Positions 7,302 through 14,220 of a DNA stretch of 19,550 nt are shown one piece after another (the stretch's first letter is position 1; the number at the start of each line of letters is the position of its first letter). The notes under the pieces are model-generated. The model had not been told where the DNA came from. It searched no databases and saw only the letters and a list, made by a program, of their open reading frames with translations. Both the position numbers and the translations under genes were made by a program. The DNA is taken from NCBI GenBank assembly GCA_002720285.1, contig PBHT01000041.1:6939-26488 (forward strand). Reading direction: 5' to 3'. The DNA is from Acidobacteriota bacterium. Its GTDB lineage: Bacteria; Acidobacteriota; Vicinamibacteria; Vicinamibacterales; UBA823.

Positions 7302-8180
7302 ATGGGGCAGCAAAGAATGAGGAAAATCTCTAGGCGTACCGCTATCGGCGAAGTTAGTGCAGCGTTAGGAGCTTCGGTGATCGCTCCGGCGACCGTTTCG
7401 GCTCAGGGTCGTGTCGTACGAAGTGGTCGGTTGAAGCAATCGGTCTCCCGTTGGCCTTACATCGATATTCCATTTCCCACGTTCTGCGAAGCCGTGGCCG
7501 AGATGGGACTACCGGCGATCGATCTTTTGGAGGAAAACGAATGGGATATTGCCGCCGAGTACGGTCTGATTTGCTCGATGGGGTATGGCGGCGGTGGCAC
7601 AATCGAAGATGGTCTAAACGTGCGAGCAAACCACGACGAAATCGTCACCAACCTTCAACAAGCGATGCCCCGCGCGGTTGAACGAAAAGTGCCGAACCTT
7701 ATTACATTCTTCGGCAACAGGCGCGGCATGAGTGATTCTGAGGCTATTCGGAACTGTGTAGACGGTTTACGTCGGCTGGCGCCTTCGGCGGAGGAGCACG
7801 GTATTACGATATGTGTCGAGTTGCTCAATAGTAAGGTTGATCATCCAGACTATCAGGGTGACCGGACGCCGTTCGGTGCCGAGATCATTCGTCGGGTGGA
7901 TTCACCGCGTGTCAAGTTATTGAACGACATTTACCACATGCAGATCATGGAAGGTGATGTCATCCGGACAATTCGAGACAACGCTGAGAGTATTGCGCAT
8001 TACCACACAGGCGGTGTGCCGGGGCGAAACGAGTTGGATGAGAACCAGGAGTTACAGTGGCCAGCGATTTGTCGAGCAATCGTTGAGACAGGCTTCGACG
8101 GGTATGTTGCACATGAGTTTAAACCGACACGCGACCCTTTGACTTCGCTGCGTGAGGCCGTAGCGCTATGTGACGTATGA
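7302..8180 (+). CDS. Tat-exported sugar isomerase/epimerase-like TIM barrel (hydroxypyruvate-isomerase type)
   Basis: A 292-residue member of the xylose-isomerase-like TIM barrel (AP_endonuc_2) superfamily, nearest by eye to hydroxypyruvate isomerases. A twin-arginine signal, S10-R-R-T-A-I15, is followed by a hydrophobic Ala-rich stretch and a likely cut after VSA (residue 34), so the enzyme is probably periplasmic. The metal site of the family is visible: E173 (VELLN), D209 (NDIYHMQ), H235 (HYHTGG) and E272 (HEFKP). Known members isomerise hydroxypyruvate, tagatose, inosose or similar ketoses; the substrate here cannot be assigned. ATG 7302 has GGGGTGAACGAG upstream. A second ATG at 7317 would also leave the Tat motif intact. 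It is a single-gene unit, divergent from the phosphatase. Confidence 0.85.
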   Translation: MGQQRMRKISRRTAIGEVSAALGASVIAPATVSAQGRVVRSGRLKQSVSRWPYIDIPFPTFCEAVAEMGLPAIDLLEENEWDIAAEYGLICSMGYGGGGTIEDGLNVRANHDEIVTNLQQAMPRAVERKVPNLITFFGNRRGMSDSEAIRNCVDGLRRLAPSAEEHGITICVELLNSKVDHPDYQGDRTPFGAEIIRRVDSPRVKLLNDIYHMQIMEGDVIRTIRDNAESIAHYHTGGVPGRNELDENQELQWPAICRAIVETGFDGYVAHEFKPTRDPLTSLREAVALCDV

Positions 8181-8310
8181 GCTACCGTTTTGAGCCATTT
8201 CTTCGATAGCGCGATATTGATTACGGAAAACCCGAAAGTTGCAGGGCGTGTGAATAGAGTGATGTTTAGTCACAAACGGTTCACCTAAAGCAAGCGATAC
8301 AGGATTACTG

Positions 8311-9120
8311 ATGCCGAGGATTCACCCCGCCGCACACGTCGATTCAGCGGCCGAGTTGGCCGACGACGTCATTGTTGGCCCAGGGGCCGTCATTGAGGAG
8401 GGAGTAAGGATTGGGCGAGGTTGCCAAATCGGCCCGCATGCCGTGATACATCGTGGCACAACGTTAAGCGCGGAGGTCTACGTTGCGGTGGGGGCTGTGA
8501 TCGGGGGGATACCGCAGGACCTAAAGTTCAAGGGTGGTGCTAGTGGCGTGGAGATCGGTCCGCGGACAGCAATCCGCGAATATGTCACGGTCCATCGATG
8601 TTCGAAGCCTGGTGCGATGACCCGCGTAGGTGCCGAGTGCATGTTGATGGCGACAAGTCACGTGGCTCACGATTGCACACTCGGAGATAGGGTGGTTCTC
8701 GCCAACGGAGTCAACTTGGCCGGTCACGTGACAATCGGTGACGCCGTTTTCGTGTCAGGACATGCACAAATACATCAGTTCATCCGGGTCGGCGCACTCG
8801 TGATGATCGGCGGTGGATCGAAAGTAATTAAGGACCTACCGCCGTATTGCGTTGCCGATGGGCATCCGGCGCGTCTCTTCGGAGTGAACGTTACCGGTCT
8901 GCGCCGAGCAGGACTTGGTGTCGAGGAAATAGGTCAAATCAAAGAGGCCTATCGCGTGCTTTTCGCATCTGGAGTGAAATTGCAGGATGCGCTGGCCACA
9001 CTTGACACGCTCAGTAGTGAAGGAAATTCACGTGGTGCTGAGTTGGCGGTGTTCGTCCGTAAGTCAGAACGTGGCATAGCGCGGCCCAACCGTGGGGGGC
9101 ACGAGTGGCCGGACGATTAG
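8311..9120 (+). CDS. lpxA: Acyl-ACP--UDP-N-acetylglucosamine O-acyltransferase LpxA
   Basis: LpxA transfers a 3-hydroxyacyl chain from acyl-ACP to O3 of UDP-GlcNAc, the first step of lipid A synthesis in the cytoplasm. The 269 residues show the left-handed beta-helix of hexapeptide repeats (about 1-185) and the C-terminal helical domain starting near GVNVTGLRRAGL. Catalytic and binding residues are intact: H117 and H120 (E. coli H122/H125) in SHVAHDC, H139 (H144) in AGHV, H155 (H160) in IHQF, and the IPQDLKF block. G168 aligns with E. coli G173, a chain-length ruler position where a bulky residue shortens the acyl group, so a long acyl chain is plausible. AGGA lies 9 nt before ATG 8311. Neither fabZ nor lpxB flanks it. 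Confidence 0.95.
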   Translation: MPRIHPAAHVDSAAELADDVIVGPGAVIEEGVRIGRGCQIGPHAVIHRGTTLSAEVYVAVGAVIGGIPQDLKFKGGASGVEIGPRTAIREYVTVHRCSKPGAMTRVGAECMLMATSHVAHDCTLGDRVVLANGVNLAGHVTIGDAVFVSGHAQIHQFIRVGALVMIGGGSKVIKDLPPYCVADGHPARLFGVNVTGLRRAGLGVEEIGQIKEAYRVLFASGVKLQDALATLDTLSSEGNSRGAELAVFVRKSERGIARPNRGGHEWPDD

Positions 9121-9238
9121 TTATCGCTTGTTCCGTTCGCTAACGACTAGAAGGCAGGAAGTTGGGGCTGGGGTTACAGCTTCAATAACTGCGCAGGTGG
9201 TGGTAGCCATCCACGCCAAAACGGGTTGAAAGTAAACG

Positions 9239-10414
9239 ATGCCGACTGTTGACTACCAGCTTGCTACGACTGTACTTCAGGACCTTGTTCGGATTCCTTC
9301 TGTCAATCCCGATCTTGTGACTGGCGCTGACGGTGAAACCAAGATCGCTAACTACATCGCTGACACACTGGACGGATGGGGGTTAGAGGTCCAGGTGCGA
9401 GAGATTGCCGAGGGAAGGCCTAACGTCATCGCGACGCTGAAAGGTACTGGTGGTGGCCAGACGCTTCTTTTCAACGGTCATATGGACACCGTCGGTGTAG
9501 AGGGGATGGCGGAACCGTATTCCGGTGAGGTGCGCGATGGGAGGCTTTACGGTCGCGGTGCCATTGATATGAAGGGGTCGCTCGCTGCGACGATGGCGGC
9601 CACCAAAGGTCTCATCGATAGCGGGATGACACTGCGCGGGAGCGTCATCTTTACATACGTGGCCGATGAGGAATATGCGAGCATCGGCACAAGCGCGATA
9701 GCTGATGATATCCGCCAAGGCCGGTTACGACGTCCTGATGGGGCAGTGAACACTGAGGCGACTGGATTACGGGTCGGTGTCGGTCACAAAGGGTTTACAT
9801 GGCTTGAGGTTGTAACGGAAGGTAAGGCTGCGCACGGCTCTAGGCCAGATCTTGGTGTCGACGCAATCGCGCAAATGGGAAAGCTGCTTGTGGAGGTTGA
9901 CCGACTACAGGGACAATTGGCGGCCGGTGCACAACATCATCCGTTACTCGGTGCTGGTTCAGTGCACGCTTCACTCATCAACGGTGGTCGTGAGATGTCG
10001 TCCTATCCCGGCCGCTGCACGTTGAAACTTGAGCGCCGTACCGTCCCACCGGAAACAGCCGACAGTGTTTCCGAGGAGCTTGAAAAGATTATTTCTCGTC
10101 TCTCTACCGAAGACCCAGCCTTCCACGCCAGCTCTAGGGTTATGTTCGTGCGCAATCCATGGCAAGCCGACCCGCGATCCAAAATCGTAAAGACGACGGC
10201 TGCCGCCATCGAAGCGGTCACGGGTGTGCCGTCCACAACGATGACGCAAACAGGCTGGCTCGACTCTGCACTTTTGGGTGACGTCGGCATTCCCACCGTT
10301 ATCTGCGGGCCAAGCGGAGAAGGACTTCACGCCGAGGTCGAGTCGATTGATGTCACCTCCCTTGGTACGTGCGCCGAAATCTACGAGGAAATCATCCGAC
10401 GGTTTTGTGCATAG
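9239..10414 (+). CDS. M20-family metallopeptidase (ArgE/DapE/CPG2-like amidohydrolase)
   Basis: A 391-residue di-zinc peptidase or deacylase of the M20 family. Metal ligands and the general base can be read: H81-M-D83 (NGHMDTV), D110 (GRGAIDMKG), E144-E145 (ADEE), E173 (NTEAT) and a late histidine in GLHAEVESI. The lid dimerisation domain is about 185-300, beginning near GKAAHGSRPDLG. There is no signal peptide, so it is cytoplasmic. Members hydrolyse N-acyl amino acids, dipeptides or succinyl-diaminopimelate. The sequence is not distinctive enough to choose ArgE, DapE or a carboxypeptidase, and no arginine or lysine genes lie nearby. The ribosome site before ATG 9239 is weak (GAAAG). It converges on the RidA-family gene. 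Confidence 0.88.
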   Translation: MPTVDYQLATTVLQDLVRIPSVNPDLVTGADGETKIANYIADTLDGWGLEVQVREIAEGRPNVIATLKGTGGGQTLLFNGHMDTVGVEGMAEPYSGEVRDGRLYGRGAIDMKGSLAATMAATKGLIDSGMTLRGSVIFTYVADEEYASIGTSAIADDIRQGRLRRPDGAVNTEATGLRVGVGHKGFTWLEVVTEGKAAHGSRPDLGVDAIAQMGKLLVEVDRLQGQLAAGAQHHPLLGAGSVHASLINGGREMSSYPGRCTLKLERRTVPPETADSVSEELEKIISRLSTEDPAFHASSRVMFVRNPWQADPRSKIVKTTAAAIEAVTGVPSTTMTQTGWLDSALLGDVGIPTVICGPSGEGLHAEVESIDVTSLGTCAEIYEEIIRRFCA

Positions 10415-10483
10415 ACCTGTAAGTCATCGCCACCATCCCGAGGACGAGAGGTTAGCGCCCTCAGCTGTGCCCGTGGTTGGTGC

Positions 10484-10945
10484 CTAATTACCCACGGTTG
10501 CCAAACACTCGATTTCAAGCGCTGCTCCGAGTGCGAGTCCAGTGGAGCCGAAGGCACTACGCGCCGGGAGATGCTCAGGAAAGAAGGTGACGTAGACCTC
10601 ATTCATTGTTGGCCATTGGTCCATGTCTTCCATGAAGACACTGCACTTGACCACATTGTTCATAGACGAGCCGGCCCTCTCGAGGACGTTACGGATGTTT
10701 TCGAGTGTCTGCTGTGTTTCTGCTTGAACTCCTCCTTCTGCAAGGCCACCGCCTGGCATGGTACCGAGCTGGCCTGAGAGGTAAAGCATGTTATCTACCC
10801 TGACGTAAGGTGAGAACGGTAGCCCCCCCTGGACGGCAGCGTATTCGACCTCCGGACCGGAACGTTGAGCGCGAGCCGTGAACGAACCGAGCGCAAACGA
10901 AAGCACGACGATAACGATAATGAATAACCGAATGGACGAGGTCAT
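10484..10945 (-). CDS. RidA/YjgF/UK114-family protein with signal peptide
   Basis: A 153-residue protein with an N-terminal signal sequence (hydrophobic core about residues 6-20, cleavage predicted after A-R-A26) followed by a complete RidA domain (about 33-153). RidA proteins are small homotrimers that hydrolyse reactive imines or enamines. The serine-glycine loop LSGQL (56-60), the carboxylate-binding arginine R129 (LPARS) and E146 in LEIEC, matching E. coli RidA R105 and E120, are all present. The cysteine next to R105 in E. coli is absent (A131). Most RidA proteins are cytosolic, so export is the odd point. AAGGAG lies about 12 nt before ATG 10945. It is transcribed divergently from glnS across a 211-bp gap. 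Confidence 0.9.
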   Translation of the reverse strand: MTSSIRLFIIVIVVLSFALGSFTARAQRSGPEVEYAAVQGGLPFSPYVRVDNMLYLSGQLGTMPGGGLAEGGVQAETQQTLENIRNVLERAGSSMNNVVKCSVFMEDMDQWPTMNEVYVTFFPEHLPARSAFGSTGLALGAALEIECLATVGN

Positions 10946-11135
10946 CTTGAAAAAAGCTCCTTGGTTGAGGGAAAAAATAGCTGCCGACTAGGCTAATCAA
11001 ATGCCAAATGAGGGCTTGAAATCAAGCGACTGCTTGGGTGACCCGGATTATCTACTGTCTTGGTTGTTCCGTTCCGTAGTCAGTTGACTCGGAGAACTCG
11101 AAATAGATCGAGCGATCGACGGTCAGGTCGTCACA

Positions 11136-11148
11136 CTATAGCTATAGA
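11136..11148 (+). promoter_or_regulatory. Tandem/palindromic CTATAG repeat and candidate -10 just before glnS
   Basis: CTATAGCTATAG (11136-11147) is both a direct repeat and a perfect palindrome. It contains two -10-like words, TATAGC (11137-11142) and TATAGA (11143-11148). The second would place transcription start at about 11154-11157, at or next to the glnS ATG. No clear -35 box was seen. The rest of the 211-bp gap 10946-11156 shows no gene. Confidence 0.4.
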
Positions 11149-11160
11149 ATGATGTCATGA
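11149..11160 (+). other. Three-codon micro-ORF overlapping the glnS start
   Basis: ATG-ATG-TCA-TGA (11149-11160) encodes Met-Met-Ser and its stop overlaps the glnS ATG as ATGA (11157-11160). It has no Shine-Dalgarno sequence. It would be translated only if the transcript begins upstream of 11149. It may be chance, or a start-coupling device for glnS. Confidence 0.25.
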
Positions 11161-12893
11161 CCCCACCAACTAAGGGGCCCACTGGTGCGCCAGGCACCCC
11201 CGATAAGGACACGGGTTCAACCCCACCGCTCGATTTCATCCGTACGATCGTTGCCGCCGATCTCGTCAATCAGAAGCATGATGGTCCTATAGCGACTCGG
11301 TTTCCGCCTGAACCCAACGGTTACCTCCATATCGGTCACGCCAAGTCAATCTGCTTGAATTTTGGGGTCGCAGCGGACTACCGAGGCACCTGTAACGTGA
11401 GGTTTGATGACACGAATCCCACGAAAGAGGACGTTGAATACGTTAATGCTATTCAAGACGATATCCGTTGGCTTGGTTTTGATTGGGGTAAGCACCTTTA
11501 CTATGCCTCGGACTATTTTGAGCGGCTGTATGGTTATGCTGTGCGCCTCATCGAAAGGGGTAAAGCTTACGTCGACGATCTTAGTGCTGAGCAGATCCGT
11601 GAATACCGTGGCACGCTGATCGTGCCGGGTCGGGAGAGCCCATATCGCGATCGATCGGTTGAAGAGAACTTGGACTTGTTTGCCCGAATGCGTGCCGGCG
11701 AGTTTCCGGATGGGTCGAAAGTGCTGCGCGCCAAGATTGACATGGCATCCGGCAACATGAACATGCGTGATCCGACCTTGTATCGAATTCGACGTGCAAA
11801 TCACCATCGGACGGGTAATCAGTGGTACGTGTACCCGATGTACGACTTCACGCACGCATTGTCAGATTCGATTGAACAGATCACGCATTCGCTGTGCACG
11901 CTCGAGTTTGAGGATCACCGACCACTCTACGATTGGGTACTTACTGAGACCGAGGTGACATGTCACCCTCAGCAGATCGAATTTGCTAGATTGAATCTGT
12001 CCTATACGGTACTCAGTAAACGCCAGCTCCTAGTGCTTATTGAGAAGGGACTGGTTTTTGGATGGGATGATCCACGCCTGCCGACCCTGGTGGGGATGCG
12101 TCGCCGAGGGCTTCCGCCGAAAGCCATCCGCACGTTCTGTGACCGGATCGGGATGGCTAAGCGGAAGAATGTAGTCGATGTTGCAGTACTTGAGCATGCT
12201 GTACGGGAAGAACTAAACCAGACATCGCCTCGCGTGATGGCGGTCCTGCGGCCACTCAAGGTTGTGATCCAGAACTACCCGGAAGAAAAGATAGAAGAGG
12301 TAGACCTTCTTAACAACCCTGAAAACCCTGATGCAGGTACCCGCAAGGTCCCGTTTTCTCGGGTTTTGTATTTGGAACGTGATGATTTTTCTGAGGATCC
12401 GCCGAAAAAATTTTTTCGGTTGGCACCTGGTCGTGAAGTCCGTCTCCGAGGAGCTTACTTCATCACTTGTGTCGACGTTGTGAAGAATGGTCAGGGTGAA
12501 ATTGTTGAACTACGGTGCACCTACGACCCAACTACCCGTGGCGGGGCATCTCCAGACGGCCGAAGGGTGAAGGCGACGTTACATTGGGTTTCAGTCGAGC
12601 AAGCCCTAACGGCTCAGGTGCGGCTGTACGACCGTCTATTCGTCGATGAACATCCTGGGGAAAACCGCGATTTCCTTGAGGCGATCAATCCTGGTTCCTT
12701 AGAAGTAATCAACACGTGCCGCGTTGAGCCGAGCGTGGCGTCTATGGCACCGGGAGACCGATGCCAGTTTGAACGTCTTGGGTATTTCTGTGTCGATCCA
12801 GATTCTTCGGACGGCCAACTTGTGTTCAATCGCACCGTGTCACTCCGCGATGTGTGGGCGAAGATTGCGCGGACGATGAAGGCGAGTGGTTAA
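11157..12893 (+). CDS. glnS: Glutaminyl-tRNA synthetase GlnRS
   Basis: A 578-residue class I aminoacyl-tRNA synthetase that charges tRNA-Gln directly with glutamine in the cytoplasm. The catalytic domain has [14 protein letters not shown] with HIGH at 58-61 and the KMSKS-equivalent L286-S-K-R289. RFDDTNP and the [14 protein letters not shown] block distinguish GlnRS from bacterial GluRS. C-terminal beta-barrel anticodon domains span about 355-578. A Pro/Thr/Gly-rich, probably disordered extension of about 20 residues precedes the core compared with E. coli. ATG 11157 is the only start possible, since an in-frame TAG lies at 11145-11147 and no other start codon follows before the core. No Shine-Dalgarno sequence is present. 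Direct GlnRS charging implies the organism need not rely solely on the GatCAB amidotransferase route for Gln-tRNA. Confidence 0.97.
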   Translation: MTPPTKGPTGAPGTPDKDTGSTPPLDFIRTIVAADLVNQKHDGPIATRFPPEPNGYLHIGHAKSICLNFGVAADYRGTCNVRFDDTNPTKEDVEYVNAIQDDIRWLGFDWGKHLYYASDYFERLYGYAVRLIERGKAYVDDLSAEQIREYRGTLIVPGRESPYRDRSVEENLDLFARMRAGEFPDGSKVLRAKIDMASGNMNMRDPTLYRIRRANHHRTGNQWYVYPMYDFTHALSDSIEQITHSLCTLEFEDHRPLYDWVLTETEVTCHPQQIEFARLNLSYTVLSKRQLLVLIEKGLVFGWDDPRLPTLVGMRRRGLPPKAIRTFCDRIGMAKRKNVVDVAVLEHAVREELNQTSPRVMAVLRPLKVVIQNYPEEKIEEVDLLNNPENPDAGTRKVPFSRVLYLERDDFSEDPPKKFFRLAPGREVRLRGAYFITCVDVVKNGQGEIVELRCTYDPTTRGGASPDGRRVKATLHWVSVEQALTAQVRLYDRLFVDEHPGENRDFLEAINPGSLEVINTCRVEPSVASMAPGDRCQFERLGYFCVDPDSSDGQLVFNRTVSLRDVWAKIARTMKASG

Positions 12894-12942
12894 GTAGTGT
12901 TCACTATGTGGTAATCCTGCTGAGGCTCGAGGGTGAACTCCA

Positions 12943-13383
12943 ATGGCTAGTTATCTACTTTTTGCTGTGCTTGTTGGCCTCGCACTGCCTTTGCAGGCGG
13001 GCATCAACTCGCAGCTTCGCACTCACATAGGTCACCCGCTGTGGGCCGCGTTCGCTTCCTTTAGCGTCGGCACCTGCGTACTGGCTTTAATGTTGGCTGT
13101 GAGTCGTGTCGGATTGCCGGTGGCCGGATGGATCGGTCGTGTGCCCTTCTGGCTTTGGACAGGCGGCCTGCTCGGTGCGACTTTCGTCACATCGGCGGTC
13201 GTGTTGGCGCCCCGATTGGGTGCGGCCACCCTGGTCGCGGCGGTTGTGGCCGGTCAGATGGTGGGCTCACTCCTCCTCGATCACTATGGTGTCGTTGGTT
13301 ACCCGCAGCACTCGTTAAGCATCGAGCGCGTTATAGGCGTAATGCTGGTCATGACTGGCGTCGCGCTCATTCAATATCGATGA
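12943..13383 (+). CDS. Small DMT-superfamily membrane protein, YdcZ/DUF606 type
   Basis: A 146-residue inner-membrane protein with five predicted membrane helices and almost no loops. It opens with the family hallmark LPLQAGINSQLR after the first helix; GQMVGSLLLDHYG and the final helix (GVMLVMTGVALIQ) also match DUF606/YdcZ. These are half-size relatives of drug/metabolite transporters with five helices instead of ten, expected to dimerise. Substrates are generally unknown. It starts 49 bp after glnS in the same direction, with GAGGG about 12 nt before ATG 12943, and could be read from the glnS promoter. A link to tRNA charging is not suggested. It is not obviously part of the lut operon, which begins 96 bp downstream with its own ribosome site. 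Confidence 0.88.
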   Translation: MASYLLFAVLVGLALPLQAGINSQLRTHIGHPLWAAFASFSVGTCVLALMLAVSRVGLPVAGWIGRVPFWLWTGGLLGATFVTSAVVLAPRLGAATLVAAVVAGQMVGSLLLDHYGVVGYPQHSLSIERVIGVMLVMTGVALIQYR

Positions 13384-13414
13384 GACTCCTGGATGCACTT
13401 AATAGAATTATTTC

Positions 13415-13436
13415 TACCGAAGCTGTTATCTCGGTA
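13415..13436. promoter_or_regulatory. Inverted repeat upstream of the lutABC operon
   Basis: TACCGA (13415-13420) and TCGGTA (13431-13436) are perfect inverted half-sites, centre to centre 16 bp apart, 44 bp before the lutA ATG. A TAGAAT word (13403-13408) lies just upstream. The spacing suits a dimeric repressor or activator such as the LutR/FadR-type GntR or LacI-type regulators of sugar-acid operons. A chance repeat cannot be excluded. Confidence 0.35.
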
Positions 13437-13479
13437 TAGCCAACGTGCGATTACTCTTAATCCAATTGACTGAGAGGAC

Positions 13480-14220
13480 ATGTCAGAAACCATTTTTTCA
13501 GCGCAGTTGTTTGCCACCTGTCTAGTGGATGCGATTCGACCAGCTGCTGGCTTAGCGACACTTCGCTTACTCGAACGGCTCGGAGTAAAGGTTATCGTGC
13601 CCAGTGGCCAGACCTGTTGCGGTCAACCGGCATTCAACTCGGGGTGTCTTGCTGATGCGCGGGCGATGGCACGTTACACGGTCGACCTATTGGAGAAATC
13701 ACCGGCGCCGATTGTTGTGCCTTCTGGGTCGTGCGGTGACATGATCGTGCACCGATATCGTGAACTACTTGCTGATGAGCTGGCGTATGCTTCAAAGGTT
13801 GAGCGTGTAGCCGCCCGTACATACGAGCTTAGTCAGTATCTCAGCGATGTGCTGAAGGTTCAGGACGTTGGTGCGCGCTGCCGACGGACGATTGCTTACC
13901 ACCCCTCGTGTCATCTATTGCGCGGTCTTGGCGTTCGTTCGGCGCCACCCCAGCTACTCGACAGCATCGCCGATGCGCGGTGTGTGAGCCTCCCTGGCGC
14001 CGAAGACTGTTGTGGCTTTGGTGGTACATTCGCTGTGAAGATGGGAGAACTGTCGAGCGCCATGCTCGACCGGAAGCTCGACGCGATCGTGGAGTCTGGG
14101 GCTGACACCGTCGTTGCTTGTGATGCTGGGTGCTTGATGCACATTGAGGGTGGACTGAAGCGTCGTGGCTCGAATGTTTCGGTTCGACATCTCGCCGAGG
14201 GCTTGGTGGAATCCGAATGA
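13480..14220 (+). CDS. lutA: L-lactate oxidation complex, cysteine-rich (CCG) subunit LutA
   Basis: LutA is the Fe-S oxidoreductase subunit (also called LldE/YkgE) of the LutABC complex that oxidises L-lactate to pyruvate. The 246 residues hold two CCG (heterodisulfide-reductase-like) domains. The first has FATCLVDA, QTCCGQPAFNSG and GSCGDM. The second has HPSCHLLRGLG, AEDCCGFGGTFAVKMG and ACDAGCLMHIEG. All expected cysteines appear present. GAGAGGACATG gives a strong ribosome site at ATG 13480. The stop overlaps the lutB start by 4 nt (ATGA), indicating translational coupling. It is the first gene of a five-gene operon ending in rhaB. A stand-alone glycolate oxidase GlcF role is less likely because lutB and lutC follow directly. 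Confidence 0.93.
   Translation: MSETIFSAQLFATCLVDAIRPAAGLATLRLLERLGVKVIVPSGQTCCGQPAFNSGCLADARAMARYTVDLLEKSPAPIVVPSGSCGDMIVHRYRELLADELAYASKVERVAARTYELSQYLSDVLKVQDVGARCRRTIAYHPSCHLLRGLGVRSAPPQLLDSIADARCVSLPGAEDCCGFGGTFAVKMGELSSAMLDRKLDAIVESGADTVVACDAGCLMHIEGGLKRRGSNVSVRHLAEGLVESE

Noticed and set aside
11346..11855. 169-aa open frame on the minus strand within glnS
   Set aside because: It lies wholly inside a confidently identified synthetase gene, has no recognisable domain and no ribosome-binding site; it is a shadow of coding sequence.
12894..12907. Terminator after glnS (TAGTG-TT-CACTA)
   Set aside because: The stem is only 5 bp, AT-rich, with a 2-nt loop and no T-run, so it is unlikely to terminate transcription.
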